Of a stretch of DNA of 24,546 bases, positions 7,135 through 14,846 are shown piece by piece (position 1 is the stretch's first letter; each line of letters starts with the position of its first letter). A program made the position numbers and the translations under genes. This DNA is from Acidobacteriaceae bacterium. GTDB taxonomy: Bacteria; Acidobacteriota; Terriglobia; Terriglobales; Acidobacteriaceae. The notes under the pieces were generated by a model. That model saw only the letters and a program-made list of their open reading frames with translations, was not told the DNA's origin and searched no databases. The stretch is from assembly GCA_027364815.1 (NCBI GenBank), contig DAHXOQ010000010.1, positions 1-24,546 on the forward strand, in the 5' to 3' direction.

Positions 7135-8472
7135 ATGAATGCCCTGGTCATGCACCGCCTGCATTTTGCTTTCACGATTACATTCCACTATCTGTTTCCC
7201 ATGCTGACGATGGGGCTCGCATTGCTCATTGTCATTCTTAAGACGCTGGCGGTTGTGCGCAAGCAGGAGATCTACGACAAGGCGACGATGTTCTGGGCGA
7301 AAATATTTGCCGTGAATTTTGTGATGGGCGTGGTGACCGGCATTCCGATGGAATTTCAGTTTGGCACGAATTGGTCGAGATTTTCGCAGCTTTCGGGTGG
7401 TGTCATCGGACAGCCACTGGCGATGGAAGGGGTATTTTCATTTTTTCTGGAGTCGGCTTTCCTCGGATTATTTTTGTTTGGGCAGAACCGGCTATCAAAA
7501 TGGGCGCATTGGTTTTCAGCATTCGCAGTTTTTGTCGGGTCATGGATCTCGGGGTACTTCATTATCGTGACGGATGCGTGGATGCAGCATCCGGTTTCTT
7601 ATCGGGTGCTTGCGAATGGATCGTATGAGGTGATCAGCTTCTGGCAACTGCTCTTCAATCCGTGGGCACTTTTGCAATATGCACATAATATGTGCGGCTC
7701 GGTTGTCACTGCGTCATTCGTCATGGCTGCGGTAGGAGCGTTTTATCTTTTGGAGAAACGCCATATTGAATATGGCCGCTTGTTCGTGAAGCTTGGCGTG
7801 ATTGCCGGCGTGCTGAGTTCGATTGCAATTATTTTCCCGACGGGAGATCTTCAGGGAAAATATGTTGCCTCTCAACAACCTGTGACCATGGCGGCGATGG
7901 AAGGACTCTTCAGGACTGAATCCGGCGCTGGGATGGTTCTGATGGGACAGCCGAACGAGGATACTGAAACCATCGATAATCCGATTGTGGTGAATGACCT
8001 GTTGAGCTTTCTGATTTATGGGACGACGCGCGCAGAGGTCAAGGGGCTTGATCAATTTCCGCGTGATCAGTGGCCGACGACACTGCCGTTGCTTTTTTAC
8101 GCTTACCACATCATGGCTGGACTGGGGACGTACTTTGTACTCGTGATGCTGATTGCGGTTTTTCTGCTTTGGCGGAAAAAACTTTTTACAACGCGATGGA
8201 TACTCTGGCCTCTGATGCTGAGTTTCCCGTTACCGTATATCGCCAATACCGCGGGATGGATGACGGCAGAGATTGGACGGCAGCCGTGGCTGATTTACGG
8301 ACTGATGCGAACGGCTGTTGGATATTCCGCTGAAGTCTCCGGTGGAAATGCGCTGTTCACGCTGCTTGGGTTCATGGGGCTTTATGTTTTGCTCAGTATA
8401 CTTTTCATCATTTTGATTTATCGCGAAATCAGTCACGGACCGGAGAATGCCTCACACTCCGCTGCGCACTAA
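7135..8472 (+). CDS. cydA: Cytochrome bd-type quinol oxidase subunit I
   Basis: CydA carries the hemes and the quinol site of the membrane-bound bd oxidase, which reduces O2 to water with high affinity and without proton pumping. The 445-residue, about nine-helix protein has the expected residues: His18 (E. coli H19), Glu98 and Glu106 in AMEGVFSFFLES, His184 in LLQYAHNM (heme b558), Met327 in YHIMAGLG, and GRQPW. The Q-loop is short, so the protein is about 75 residues shorter than the E. coli long form. Two residues differ from E. coli: Lys252 is replaced by Thr251 (before AAME) and Arg391 by His325. GGAG at 7120-7123 lies 11 bases before the ATG. cydB follows after 19 bp. No cydDC or small CydX-like gene was seen. 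Confidence 0.96.
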   Translation: MNALVMHRLHFAFTITFHYLFPMLTMGLALLIVILKTLAVVRKQEIYDKATMFWAKIFAVNFVMGVVTGIPMEFQFGTNWSRFSQLSGGVIGQPLAMEGVFSFFLESAFLGLFLFGQNRLSKWAHWFSAFAVFVGSWISGYFIIVTDAWMQHPVSYRVLANGSYEVISFWQLLFNPWALLQYAHNMCGSVVTASFVMAAVGAFYLLEKRHIEYGRLFVKLGVIAGVLSSIAIIFPTGDLQGKYVASQQPVTMAAMEGLFRTESGAGMVLMGQPNEDTETIDNPIVVNDLLSFLIYGTTRAEVKGLDQFPRDQWPTTLPLLFYAYHIMAGLGTYFVLVMLIAVFLLWRKKLFTTRWILWPLMLSFPLPYIANTAGWMTAEIGRQPWLIYGLMRTAVGYSAEVSGGNALFTLLGFMGLYVLLSILFIILIYREISHGPENASHSAAH

Positions 8473-8491
8473 TCAGGAAGGGTAATTGCAA

Positions 8492-9520
8492 ATGGGAATC
8501 ATTTGGTTCTGGCTTGTCGCTGTCATGCTGGCCGCATACGTAATCCTCGATGGATTTGATCTTGGCGTGGGCGCACTCTTTCTATTCCTTGCAAAGACTG
8601 AGGAAGAAAAGACCATGATGATTCGCGCCATTGGGCCGGTGTGGGATGGCAACGAGGTATGGCTGCTGGCCGGAGGCGGGACGCTTTACTTTGCTTTTCC
8701 GCTACTCTACGCTTCAGCGTTCAGCGGATTTTATCTACCGCTGATGATCGTGCTGTGGCTGCTGATTCTGCGTGGGATTGGGTTGGAACTGCGCAGCCAC
8801 GTTGATGTTGGGGTTTGGCGCGATTTGCTGGGCGGGATCTTTGCATTTGCAAGCTTGTTGCTTCCGGTATTTTTTGGCGCGGCACTGGCAAATGTGATTC
8901 GAGGTGTTCCGCTCCATCCGGATGGGTACTTCTTTCTGCCGCTGTGGACTAATTTCCGTGTGGGCCCGACCCCGGGGATTCTGGATTGGTACACTGTGAT
9001 CGGCGGAGTGCTGGCGCTTGTCGCACTGTTGATTCACGGCGCGCTTTGGATCAGCCTCAAGACGACTGGCGCTGTGGAGTCACGCGCACGTTTGGCAGTG
9101 TCGCGGTTGTGGTGGGTGCTGATTCTATTGACGCCAATCAGTTTGATCGCAACGATGACGGTGCATCAGTCTACGCTTGAGAATTATCTTGCAGAACCAG
9201 TCAGCTTCATCATTCCAGCACTTGTTGTATTGTCACTGTTTGGGATTTGGCAATTCAACAGAATTGCAAAACCGCTGCACGCATTTCTCAGTTCATGCTC
9301 TTACTTGTTATTCATGATGGTCGGGGCTGCATTTGGTTTGTATCCAACGCTTCTGCCGTCTGTCACGCCGGGGGCAAGCGATCTGACGGTAGCGCGCTGC
9401 ATTTCAGGGACGCATACTTTGTCGGTGGGGATTGTCTGGTGGGGAGTGGGTATGATTCTGGCGCTTGGATATTTTGTGCTGGTCTATTCGATGTTCAGGG
9501 GCAAGGTGAATTCGAAGTAG
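8492..9520 (+). CDS. cydB: Cytochrome bd-type quinol oxidase subunit II
   Basis: CydB is the second integral-membrane subunit of the bd oxidase and forms a pseudo-symmetric dimer with CydA. The 342-residue product has the family hallmarks ILDGFDLGVG near the N-terminus (about residues 20-29) and GPVWDGNEVWL (about 49-59), with about eight hydrophobic helices in total. The ATG at 8492 is favoured over an in-frame TTG at 8486, because AGGAAGGG (8475-8482) is at the right distance (nine bases) only for the ATG. It lies 19 bp behind cydA and clearly belongs to the same operon. A short inverted repeat (ACATGC/GCATGT, 9528-9546) after the stop has no T-tract. Confidence 0.96.
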   Translation: MGIIWFWLVAVMLAAYVILDGFDLGVGALFLFLAKTEEEKTMMIRAIGPVWDGNEVWLLAGGGTLYFAFPLLYASAFSGFYLPLMIVLWLLILRGIGLELRSHVDVGVWRDLLGGIFAFASLLLPVFFGAALANVIRGVPLHPDGYFFLPLWTNFRVGPTPGILDWYTVIGGVLALVALLIHGALWISLKTTGAVESRARLAVSRLWWVLILLTPISLIATMTVHQSTLENYLAEPVSFIIPALVVLSLFGIWQFNRIAKPLHAFLSSCSYLLFMMVGAAFGLYPTLLPSVTPGASDLTVARCISGTHTLSVGIVWWGVGMILALGYFVLVYSMFRGKVNSK

Positions 9521-9635
9521 TTGAGATACATGCACAATAAGCATGTCAAGCTTTGAGCTGCACTGTAAATTTTTACTTTCCGCTGTAACATTTCACTGCC
9601 AATTGGATTTAATCAAATAGAAGGTGGAACAAATC

Positions 9636-10052
9636 ATGGAACTCAAAATTACGCATCTCGACAACGTCAAGTTCAGCATACAATCGCGCACACATACCAT
9701 TATTTGCGACCAGCCCACGGACAACGGCGGCGAAGACACTGGCATGACGCCGCCGGAATTGTTACTTGCGTCGTTGGGTTCTTGTGCGGCGTTTTACGCG
9801 GTGCAATATCTCAAGACCCGCAACCTGGCTGAGGGCGGCGTTGAAGTGACAATCACGGCAGATAAGTTGAAGGCGCCGGCGCGGGTTGGCAACTTTCTTA
9901 TCCGTGTCTCGTGTCCGGTTGAACTCAGTGAAGAGCAAAACGCCGCGATGATGCGTTCCATCCATGCGTGCCTGATTCACAACACACTTCTCTCACCGCC
10001 TGAGATCAAAATCGAACTGGAGATTCATGCCGCCAAAGCGGTTCAAGCTTGA
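9636..10052 (+). CDS. OsmC/Ohr-family protein
   Basis: OsmC/Ohr proteins are small cytosolic thiol peroxidases that reduce organic hydroperoxides; some distant members have other or unknown roles. The 138-residue product has the family core TGMTPPELLLASLGSCAAFYA (about residues 35-55), with the first redox Cys in LGSC, and the second Cys in HACLIHNTL (about residue 112). The ATG at 9636 is chosen over a GTG at 9624 because GAAGGTGG at 9620-9626 serves as ribosome site about nine bases upstream. It stands alone behind cydB with a 115-bp gap. Its 3' end overlaps the convergent EamA gene by 10 bp. Whether it is OsmC, Ohr or the YhfA-like branch cannot be settled here. Confidence 0.88.
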   Translation: MELKITHLDNVKFSIQSRTHTIICDQPTDNGGEDTGMTPPELLLASLGSCAAFYAVQYLKTRNLAEGGVEVTITADKLKAPARVGNFLIRVSCPVELSEEQNAAMMRSIHACLIHNTLLSPPEIKIELEIHAAKAVQA

Positions 10053-11005
10053 GATGATTGGTGGTCGTATTTGACGATCAGGAGCGTAGCAACCAATACA
10101 ATCGCGCTGCCGATAATCTCAGCTAAGTGGAGGCGCTCACCAAGAATGGTGATGGCCAAAATCACGCCGAAGACGGGAACCAGATAGAGCGAGATGGATG
10201 CGGTTGTGACGTCGAGATGGGCGAGCGCGGCGAAGAAGAGCAGCATCGACGCGCCGTACATAAGGAGCGCGAGGAAGGCAAAAGCGAGCCAGCCTTGCAG
10301 GCCGAGGGTGAGGAAGTTGCGCCAGTGAACCGGCTCTACCCAAATAAGCAGCGGAATGCTGGCGAGCGAAGCCGTGATGTAACTGTAGATTAGAATTTCA
10401 ATTTCCTCGAAGCGCCCTAACAGACCCTTGCAGAAAACAGTGTAGAAAGAGGAGCCGAAACATCCCACGAGGATGAGGAGGTTGCCGACGAGGAACTGCG
10501 ACTGGAAGAAGGATGCCTGTTTGAGATCGCCGATAGACATGAGCCCAACACCGAAGAGGCCGATGACGAGCGCGCCGACTCTGAGAAGCGAGATGCGCTC
10601 GCGCAGCATGAACGAGGCAAGAACAGCGGTGATGACTGGAATCATCAGATTGAGAATTGCGCCGTTTGAAGCCAGTGAACGGCTGATTCCCCAAGTCATT
10701 CCAAGTTGCGCGAGGACTTGGCCGACGACTCCGGCGATGATGAAGCGGATCCAATCTCTGGAGCTTGGCGCGGTTGCAGTGGGGCGCTTGCGGCGCATAC
10801 GGATCAGGAGCGGAATGGCGAGAAGCGTGGTTGCGTAAAAGGGCAGAAATGTAATCGCGACGGGTCCGAGGTGTTCGTCCAGGAGTTTGACCGCAGTTCC
10901 CTGCCCCGACCACATGAGCGAGGCGAGCGCGAGGAGAAGAAAATACCACGCGGTGCTGCGGCGCTTGCGAATAATTTGTGCATCGGGAGTAATCGGCTCA
11001 CTCAT
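10043..11005 (-). CDS. EamA/DMT-superfamily permease
   Basis: A 320-residue inner-membrane protein with about ten hydrophobic helices arranged as two EamA repeats. The first repeat starts near WYFLLLALASLMWSG (residues 19-33); the second near LLILVGCFGSSFYTVFCKG. The drug/metabolite transporter superfamily exports or imports small molecules such as amino acids, sugars or nucleotide sugars; the substrate is not predictable. The ATG at 11005 has TGGAGG seven bases upstream; an in-frame TTG at 11038 would run back into the kinase stop and is unlikely. It is the last gene of the minus-strand sugar-type operon, 13 bp behind the kinase, and could move the pathway's precursor or product. Confidence 0.88.
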   Translation of the reverse strand: MSEPITPDAQIIRKRRSTAWYFLLLALASLMWSGQGTAVKLLDEHLGPVAITFLPFYATTLLAIPLLIRMRRKRPTATAPSSRDWIRFIIAGVVGQVLAQLGMTWGISRSLASNGAILNLMIPVITAVLASFMLRERISLLRVGALVIGLFGVGLMSIGDLKQASFFQSQFLVGNLLILVGCFGSSFYTVFCKGLLGRFEEIEILIYSYITASLASIPLLIWVEPVHWRNFLTLGLQGWLAFAFLALLMYGASMLLFFAALAHLDVTTASISLYLVPVFGVILAITILGERLHLAEIIGSAIVLVATLLIVKYDHQSSQA

Positions 11006-11018
11006 CAACGGGCCTCCA

Positions 11019-12422
11019 CTACTTAGACTCGAGTACAATCACACCGAATTCATCAGCACCCTGTGAACTGCCTTCGAAGACATAGGGCTTGGAACCAAGC
11101 TCGCGCGCATAACGCGAGACGACCCGATCGAAATGCGGCTTCGCGTCGCGCGCGCCCAGGATAGCGACTGTTCCGCCGGCACCACCGCCTGTGATTTTTG
11201 CACCATAGAGTTGGTTGGGACCGAGTTCGTCGCGGACAAAATCAATGATGCGATCTGTTTCCTGCGCACCGAGTCCGCACTCGGTGTAGGACCAGTGTGA
11301 TTGAAACATCAGATCGCCGAGGAGACGGTAGGCGCGCGCGCTCGATGCTGTGGCAAGACCGCGCATGAGTTCGACGAAGAGTTCAATGCGATTCTGTTCT
11401 TCGATTGCGTAACGTGTGCAGGCACGAACGCGATACTCAACTCCAGCGCGAATTGTGGTGAAGGGATCGGGATGGACATAATTCGAATCGAGGAGGAGGT
11501 CGCCGAGAATAGTTTCAGGAAGTTGCTGCTCGTAACGTGAGCGAAAGAGGGATGATGAGATGTTGCAGAGGTAGCCATTCCATTGCGGGTCGATGAAGCG
11601 GGGGATGGTAGCGGATTCGTCCTTGTAAATTGTGAGGCCTTCAATGGCGCAGATACGGCTGTAGCCGATGAATCCGGCGGCGCGAGCGGCTTCGTACTCA
11701 ATTCCGGTGACTGCATGCTTGACGCCTGAGTCAATGGCCCAGAGTTGGAGCTCTTCAGGGAGCTTGACTGGAGTGAAGAGCTGGCAGGGCTGGCAAAGGA
11801 GCGGAAGAATGTGGCCGTTTTTGCCGAGGATGGAGGCAGCTTGGTCCATGATTCCGCAGGCGGATTCAGCGATGACATTCTCAAACCACTGGCAGGCTTC
11901 TGCGAGTTCGATTCAGTTGAGCGGAATGCCGTAAGTAGCGACCGCTGACTTCATGGTTGCAACTTCGACAGCGGCTGATGAGCTGACACCTTTGTTGAGC
12001 GGGATTTCAGAGTGCAGATAGAGCGTCAATCCGCGATTGGCTTGCTGGGGCCAGCGCTTGAGGAGCAGGTGGAAGACGCCAAGAACGTATGCGGTCCAGC
12101 GGATGGAAGGCGAACTGTTCACGAATGCGCGCAGATCAGCTTCGTTGAGGAGCGAGTCGAGAGAGATTTCAAAGTTCGCTTGCCAGCCGCTCTCATCCAT
12201 TTGCGGATTGATGAGAAGAATTTTGCGATCGTTGCGGAGTTGAGCGGCGGCCCAAGTGGCTTCGCGGATTGGAGCTTCAAAGACCAGCCCACCGCTGTAA
12301 TCGACGTTGCCGCCCATAACGTCCAGGCGGCCGGGGGCGCGTGTGACGTAGACGGGTTTTGAGCTCGAGAAATATTTTTCTTCTGCGTGAAGAGCGCGGA
12401 TGGTGCTGAGAAATTCAGCCAT
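11019..12422 (-). pseudogene. GHMP kinase, L-arabinokinase/galactokinase type, with in-frame TGA
   Basis: This 467-codon frame resembles the kinase domain of L-arabinokinase/galactokinase. GHMP motif 1 is RAPGRLDVMGGNVDYSGG (residues 28-45), motif 2 KGVSSSAAVEVA (144-155), then CGIMDQ with the catalytic Asp193, then WAIDSGVKH, and motif 3 KITGGGAGG near the C-terminus. Such kinases phosphorylate a free sugar at C1 using ATP. Codon 170 is TGA (11913-11915). Read-through in the same frame gives IELAEACQWFEN and SACGIMDQ, as expected for the family, so only one codon is affected. The upstream half alone lacks the catalytic Asp and motif 3; the downstream half lacks motifs 1 and 2. Explanations are a recent nonsense mutation, a sequencing error, or recoding. 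The ATG overlaps the aminotransferase stop (TAATG). Confidence 0.85.
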
Positions 12423-13624
12423 TAGTGAGCAACTCCGGCTAGTTCACGAATGCTTGCGATGGCGTAATCGATGGCTTCCTCAGTGAGACGCGGGTGGATG
12501 GGGATGCTGACGAACTGCTCATGGAGAGCTTCAGCAACGGGGCACTCACCGGGTGTGTGACCGAGTTCGCGGTAGATTTGGGTGAGGTGGATGGGCGTGT
12601 AATGCGACCAGACCTTGATGCGCTTTTTTGTGAACATGCGCCACATGAATTCTTCTTTGGAGAGTGGGAAGCCGGGTGTGATGAGCACGGCGAAGATGTG
12701 GTGTGCGTGTTTGCGATTGGAGGCCTCAGTGAGCAGCTTAAGGCCGGGAATATCTTTGAGGGAATCCGTGTAGCGGCGAGCGATTTCAGCGCGGCGCGCG
12801 TTGAGTTGGTCGAGTTTACGCAGTTGGACGAGGCCGACTGCGGCTTGAATGTCTGTCATGCGGAAGTTGAAGCCGATGCCATCGAACTCAAGACGCCAGT
12901 AGCGCATTCCCATGGGTTCGACAGATTCATCGATGGGGAGGTACTTTCCCTTTGGATCGTAAGTGCGGCAGCAGAGGGAGCGATAAGAGAGCATGCGCTC
13001 GTAGAAATTGCGGTTGGAGGTGGTGATCATTCCACCTTCTCCGAGTGTGACCATATTTTTCTGCTGATGAAAGCTGAAGACTCCCATGTCTCCGAGTGAA
13101 CCAGCTTTGCGGCCGTGGTACTCAGCGCCGGCAGCGTGTGCGGCGTCTTCAATGACGACGGAGCCGTTCGATTGCGCGATACGATTGAGCTCGTCCATGT
13201 CGCAGCATTGCCCATAGAGATGGACGGGAAGAATGGCTTTGGTGCGCGGAGTAATTTTAGATGCGACGCTTTTTGGATCGAGGTTCAGTGTTGCGGGATC
13301 CACATCGGCGAAGACGGCCTTGGCGCCGGCGGCGTGAATGACGTTGGCGGTTGAGATCCAGCTGATGGGAGTGGTGATGACTTCGTCGCCAGGCTTTAGA
13401 TCGGCAGCGATGCGGGCAAGTTCCAGACCTGTAGTGTCGGAGGTGACGGCGAGGCCGTACTGGGCACCGCAATATTTTGCGAAGGCTTCTTCGAAAGCTT
13501 TGACCTTCGGGCCGCAGGACGGGGCCGATGCGTCGAGAACTTCGAGGATGGCATTGCGTTCTTCTTCACCGTAGATGGAACCGTGACCGAACTCGAGTTC
13601 GTAAATGGATTTAGGCAAATTCAT
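12422..13624 (-). CDS. DegT/DnrJ/EryC1/StrS-family aminotransferase
   Basis: A 400-residue PLP enzyme of the sugar-aminotransferase family, which transfers an amino group onto keto sugars, mostly NDP-linked. Visible features: SDTTGLELA (62-70) for cofactor phosphate, Asp160 and His163 in VIEDAAHAAGAEY binding the PLP ring, and the Schiff-base Lys189 in SFHQQKN followed by LGEGGM. The C-terminal part has HAHHIFAVLI and VWSHYTPIHL. The ATG at 13624 has a perfect GAGGAG five bases upstream. The open frame extends 100 codons further (to 13924), but that stretch is antisense-free coding of the SDR gene in another frame and is rejected. It overlaps the SDR by 14 bp and the kinase by one base, so translation is probably coupled. 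The sugar acceptor is unknown. Confidence 0.93.
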   Translation of the reverse strand: MNLPKSIYELEFGHGSIYGEEERNAILEVLDASAPSCGPKVKAFEEAFAKYCGAQYGLAVTSDTTGLELARIAADLKPGDEVITTPISWISTANVIHAAGAKAVFADVDPATLNLDPKSVASKITPRTKAILPVHLYGQCCDMDELNRIAQSNGSVVIEDAAHAAGAEYHGRKAGSLGDMGVFSFHQQKNMVTLGEGGMITTSNRNFYERMLSYRSLCCRTYDPKGKYLPIDESVEPMGMRYWRLEFDGIGFNFRMTDIQAAVGLVQLRKLDQLNARRAEIARRYTDSLKDIPGLKLLTEASNRKHAHHIFAVLITPGFPLSKEEFMWRMFTKKRIKVWSHYTPIHLTQIYRELGHTPGECPVAEALHEQFVSIPIHPRLTEEAIDYAIASIRELAGVAH

Positions 13625-14513
13625 GGAGACTCCTCTGGATGACCGCCTGGAAATCAGGAATCGGAGTATTGCAAAATTGTTGAAGACGGGTAGAAAGCAA
13701 ATGTTGATGGGCACCACGCGGAGCGCGGCCAGGAGGCGGCTGATCTTCTGGCGCAACGAGTGCGGGAGGTATGCCAAGTTGCGTAGCGAGTGCGCTTGCA
13801 ATCTGGTAGCGTGAGGCGGCTTCACTGGCGCCGGTGTGGAGAATTCCCGCTGCGTTGGGATTAGCGAAGAGCTCGAGGAACCAGGTTGAAAGCGTAAGCG
13901 CATCGATTGGATTGCGGAACTCATGTGTTGCTGCGCGAACGACCTCCCCTGCGGACCAGCGACGAATCAGCGAGTCAACGAGTGAATTGGTTCCTGCACG
14001 CGCTGCACGCCCTAGAACAAGTGAGACGCGGACGACGATTGCGGTGGGCATGATTGCAAGGATAGCTTGCTCGGCGTCAGCCTTGGTTTTTGCGTAGACG
14101 CTGAGAGGCGATACGGGATCAGATTCGCGGTAACCGATTTTTTTGCCGTCGAAAACAGCACCGGTTGAGGTGAAGAGAAGCCGCGCACCCATTTGAGCGC
14201 AGGTATTGGCGACGTGCTCGGGACCATGAAGATTGATGGCAATGGCTTGTTCGGGTTCACGTTCGCAGCGGTCAATATCGGAGATGGCCGAGAGGAGTAG
14301 AACCTGATCGGGACGTTGATCGCGCAGTACGATTTCGACTTGATGCTGATCAGTAATATCAACGACGAGGTCAGTTTCAGGACCGGTGCGGGAGCGGTCA
14401 GCACGGAGAAGGTTATGCGAGGATGCGGCTAACGAGGAGATGGCGGAGCCTAAGAATCCCCTGGCTCCGAGAATGAGGAGGCGGGGATGATCGGCTTGGA
14501 GGATCTGGCGCAT
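13611..14513 (-). CDS. RmlD-like NAD(P)-dependent sugar-nucleotide reductase/epimerase
   Basis: An extended short-chain dehydrogenase of about 300 residues. The Rossmann glycine motif is GARGFLG (16-22). The substrate loop contains LLSAISDIDRCE (73-84). The catalytic set is Ser/Thr in TSTGAVFDG (115-123) and Tyr140/Lys144 in YAKTK. The layout is that of dTDP-4-dehydrorhamnose reductase (RmlD), but no rmlA, rmlB or rmlC is near, so the substrate is open. The start is uncertain: ATG 14513 has AGGA four bases upstream and is preferred; a GTG at 14540 would add nine residues. It is the first gene of a four-gene operon, with the aminotransferase, the GHMP kinase and the EamA permease behind it. 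Confidence 0.85.
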   Translation of the reverse strand: MRQILQADHPRLLILGARGFLGSAISSLAASSHNLLRADRSRTGPETDLVVDITDQHQVEIVLRDQRPDQVLLLSAISDIDRCEREPEQAIAINLHGPEHVANTCAQMGARLLFTSTGAVFDGKKIGYRESDPVSPLSVYAKTKADAEQAILAIMPTAIVVRVSLVLGRAARAGTNSLVDSLIRRWSAGEVVRAATHEFRNPIDALTLSTWFLELFANPNAAGILHTGASEAASRYQIASALATQLGIPPALVAPEDQPPPGRAPRGAHQHLLSTRLQQFCNTPIPDFQAVIQRSLHEFA

Positions 14514-14660
14514 TTGGTCCTGTCGTTCGGATAGAGTCACTCTGGTTTTGGCTTATGAAAATGGGTAGAGATTGTCATTGCTCTCCAATCAGGCTATCTT
14601 GTTGGCTCATAGTTGCAGGAAGTTGAGAATTTCTCTGAGTATAAACAACAAAGGCAGGCC

Positions 14661-14676
14661 AAGATTTACAAATCTT
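14661..14676. promoter_or_regulatory. Perfect palindrome, possible operator
   Basis: AAGATTT and AAATCTT form a perfect 7-bp inverted repeat with a 2-bp centre (AC). It lies in the divergent gap between the sugar operon and the secreted 687-residue protein. The symmetry fits a dimeric repressor or activator site; no regulator gene is nearby and no second copy was found in this window. Confidence 0.35.
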
Positions 14677-14719
14677 CAATATGGCAACAATCATTTGGTC
14701 CCAGCAGCAATTCAAGCGG

Positions 14720-14757
14720 CGTCCCCGCTCGGTTGGGCGAGGACGTTATTTTTTGCA
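14720..14757 (+). terminator. Terminator-like hairpin with T-tract in a leader region
   Basis: A 26-nt hairpin at 14720-14745 has CGTCC pairing with GGACG, one C-A mismatch, then five further pairs including a T-G wobble, and a GGTT loop. It is followed directly by ttattttttg. This is the classical intrinsic-terminator form on the + strand, yet no + strand gene ends upstream. It could be an attenuator about 100 bp before the ATG at 14847 or the end of a small RNA starting near the TATAAA at 14640-14645. Confidence 0.55.
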
Positions 14758-14846
14758 GTTTGAGATTGTTCGCATGCGATAGGATTGTGAGCGAGCGCTT
14801 TGTATGTGGGAGTTTGCAAGATGCAATCAAGTCATGGAGAGTTGAA

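Noticed and set aside
9599..9606. Palindrome CCAATTGG before the OsmC-family gene as an OhrR-type operator
   Set aside because: It is only 8 bp, does not resemble the longer AT-rich OhrR site, and a similar core (CCAATTGG) also occurs by chance in the loop of the terminator near 230.
11913..11915. Selenocysteine insertion at the in-frame TGA of the GHMP kinase
   Set aside because: The position is a variable surface-type residue in the family, not a redox Cys, and the bases behind the TGA offer only a weak 4-bp hairpin (GCAG/CTGC) rather than a convincing SECIS.
13625..13924. 100-codon N-terminal extension of the aminotransferase frame
   Set aside because: It overlaps the SDR gene on the same strand in another frame, shows no family similarity, and a perfect GAGGAG ribosome site marks the ATG at 13624.
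14613..14846. 78-codon N-terminal extension of the secreted 687-residue protein
   Set aside because: A ribosome site and a signal peptide begin at 14847, and the extension runs through the terminator-like hairpin.
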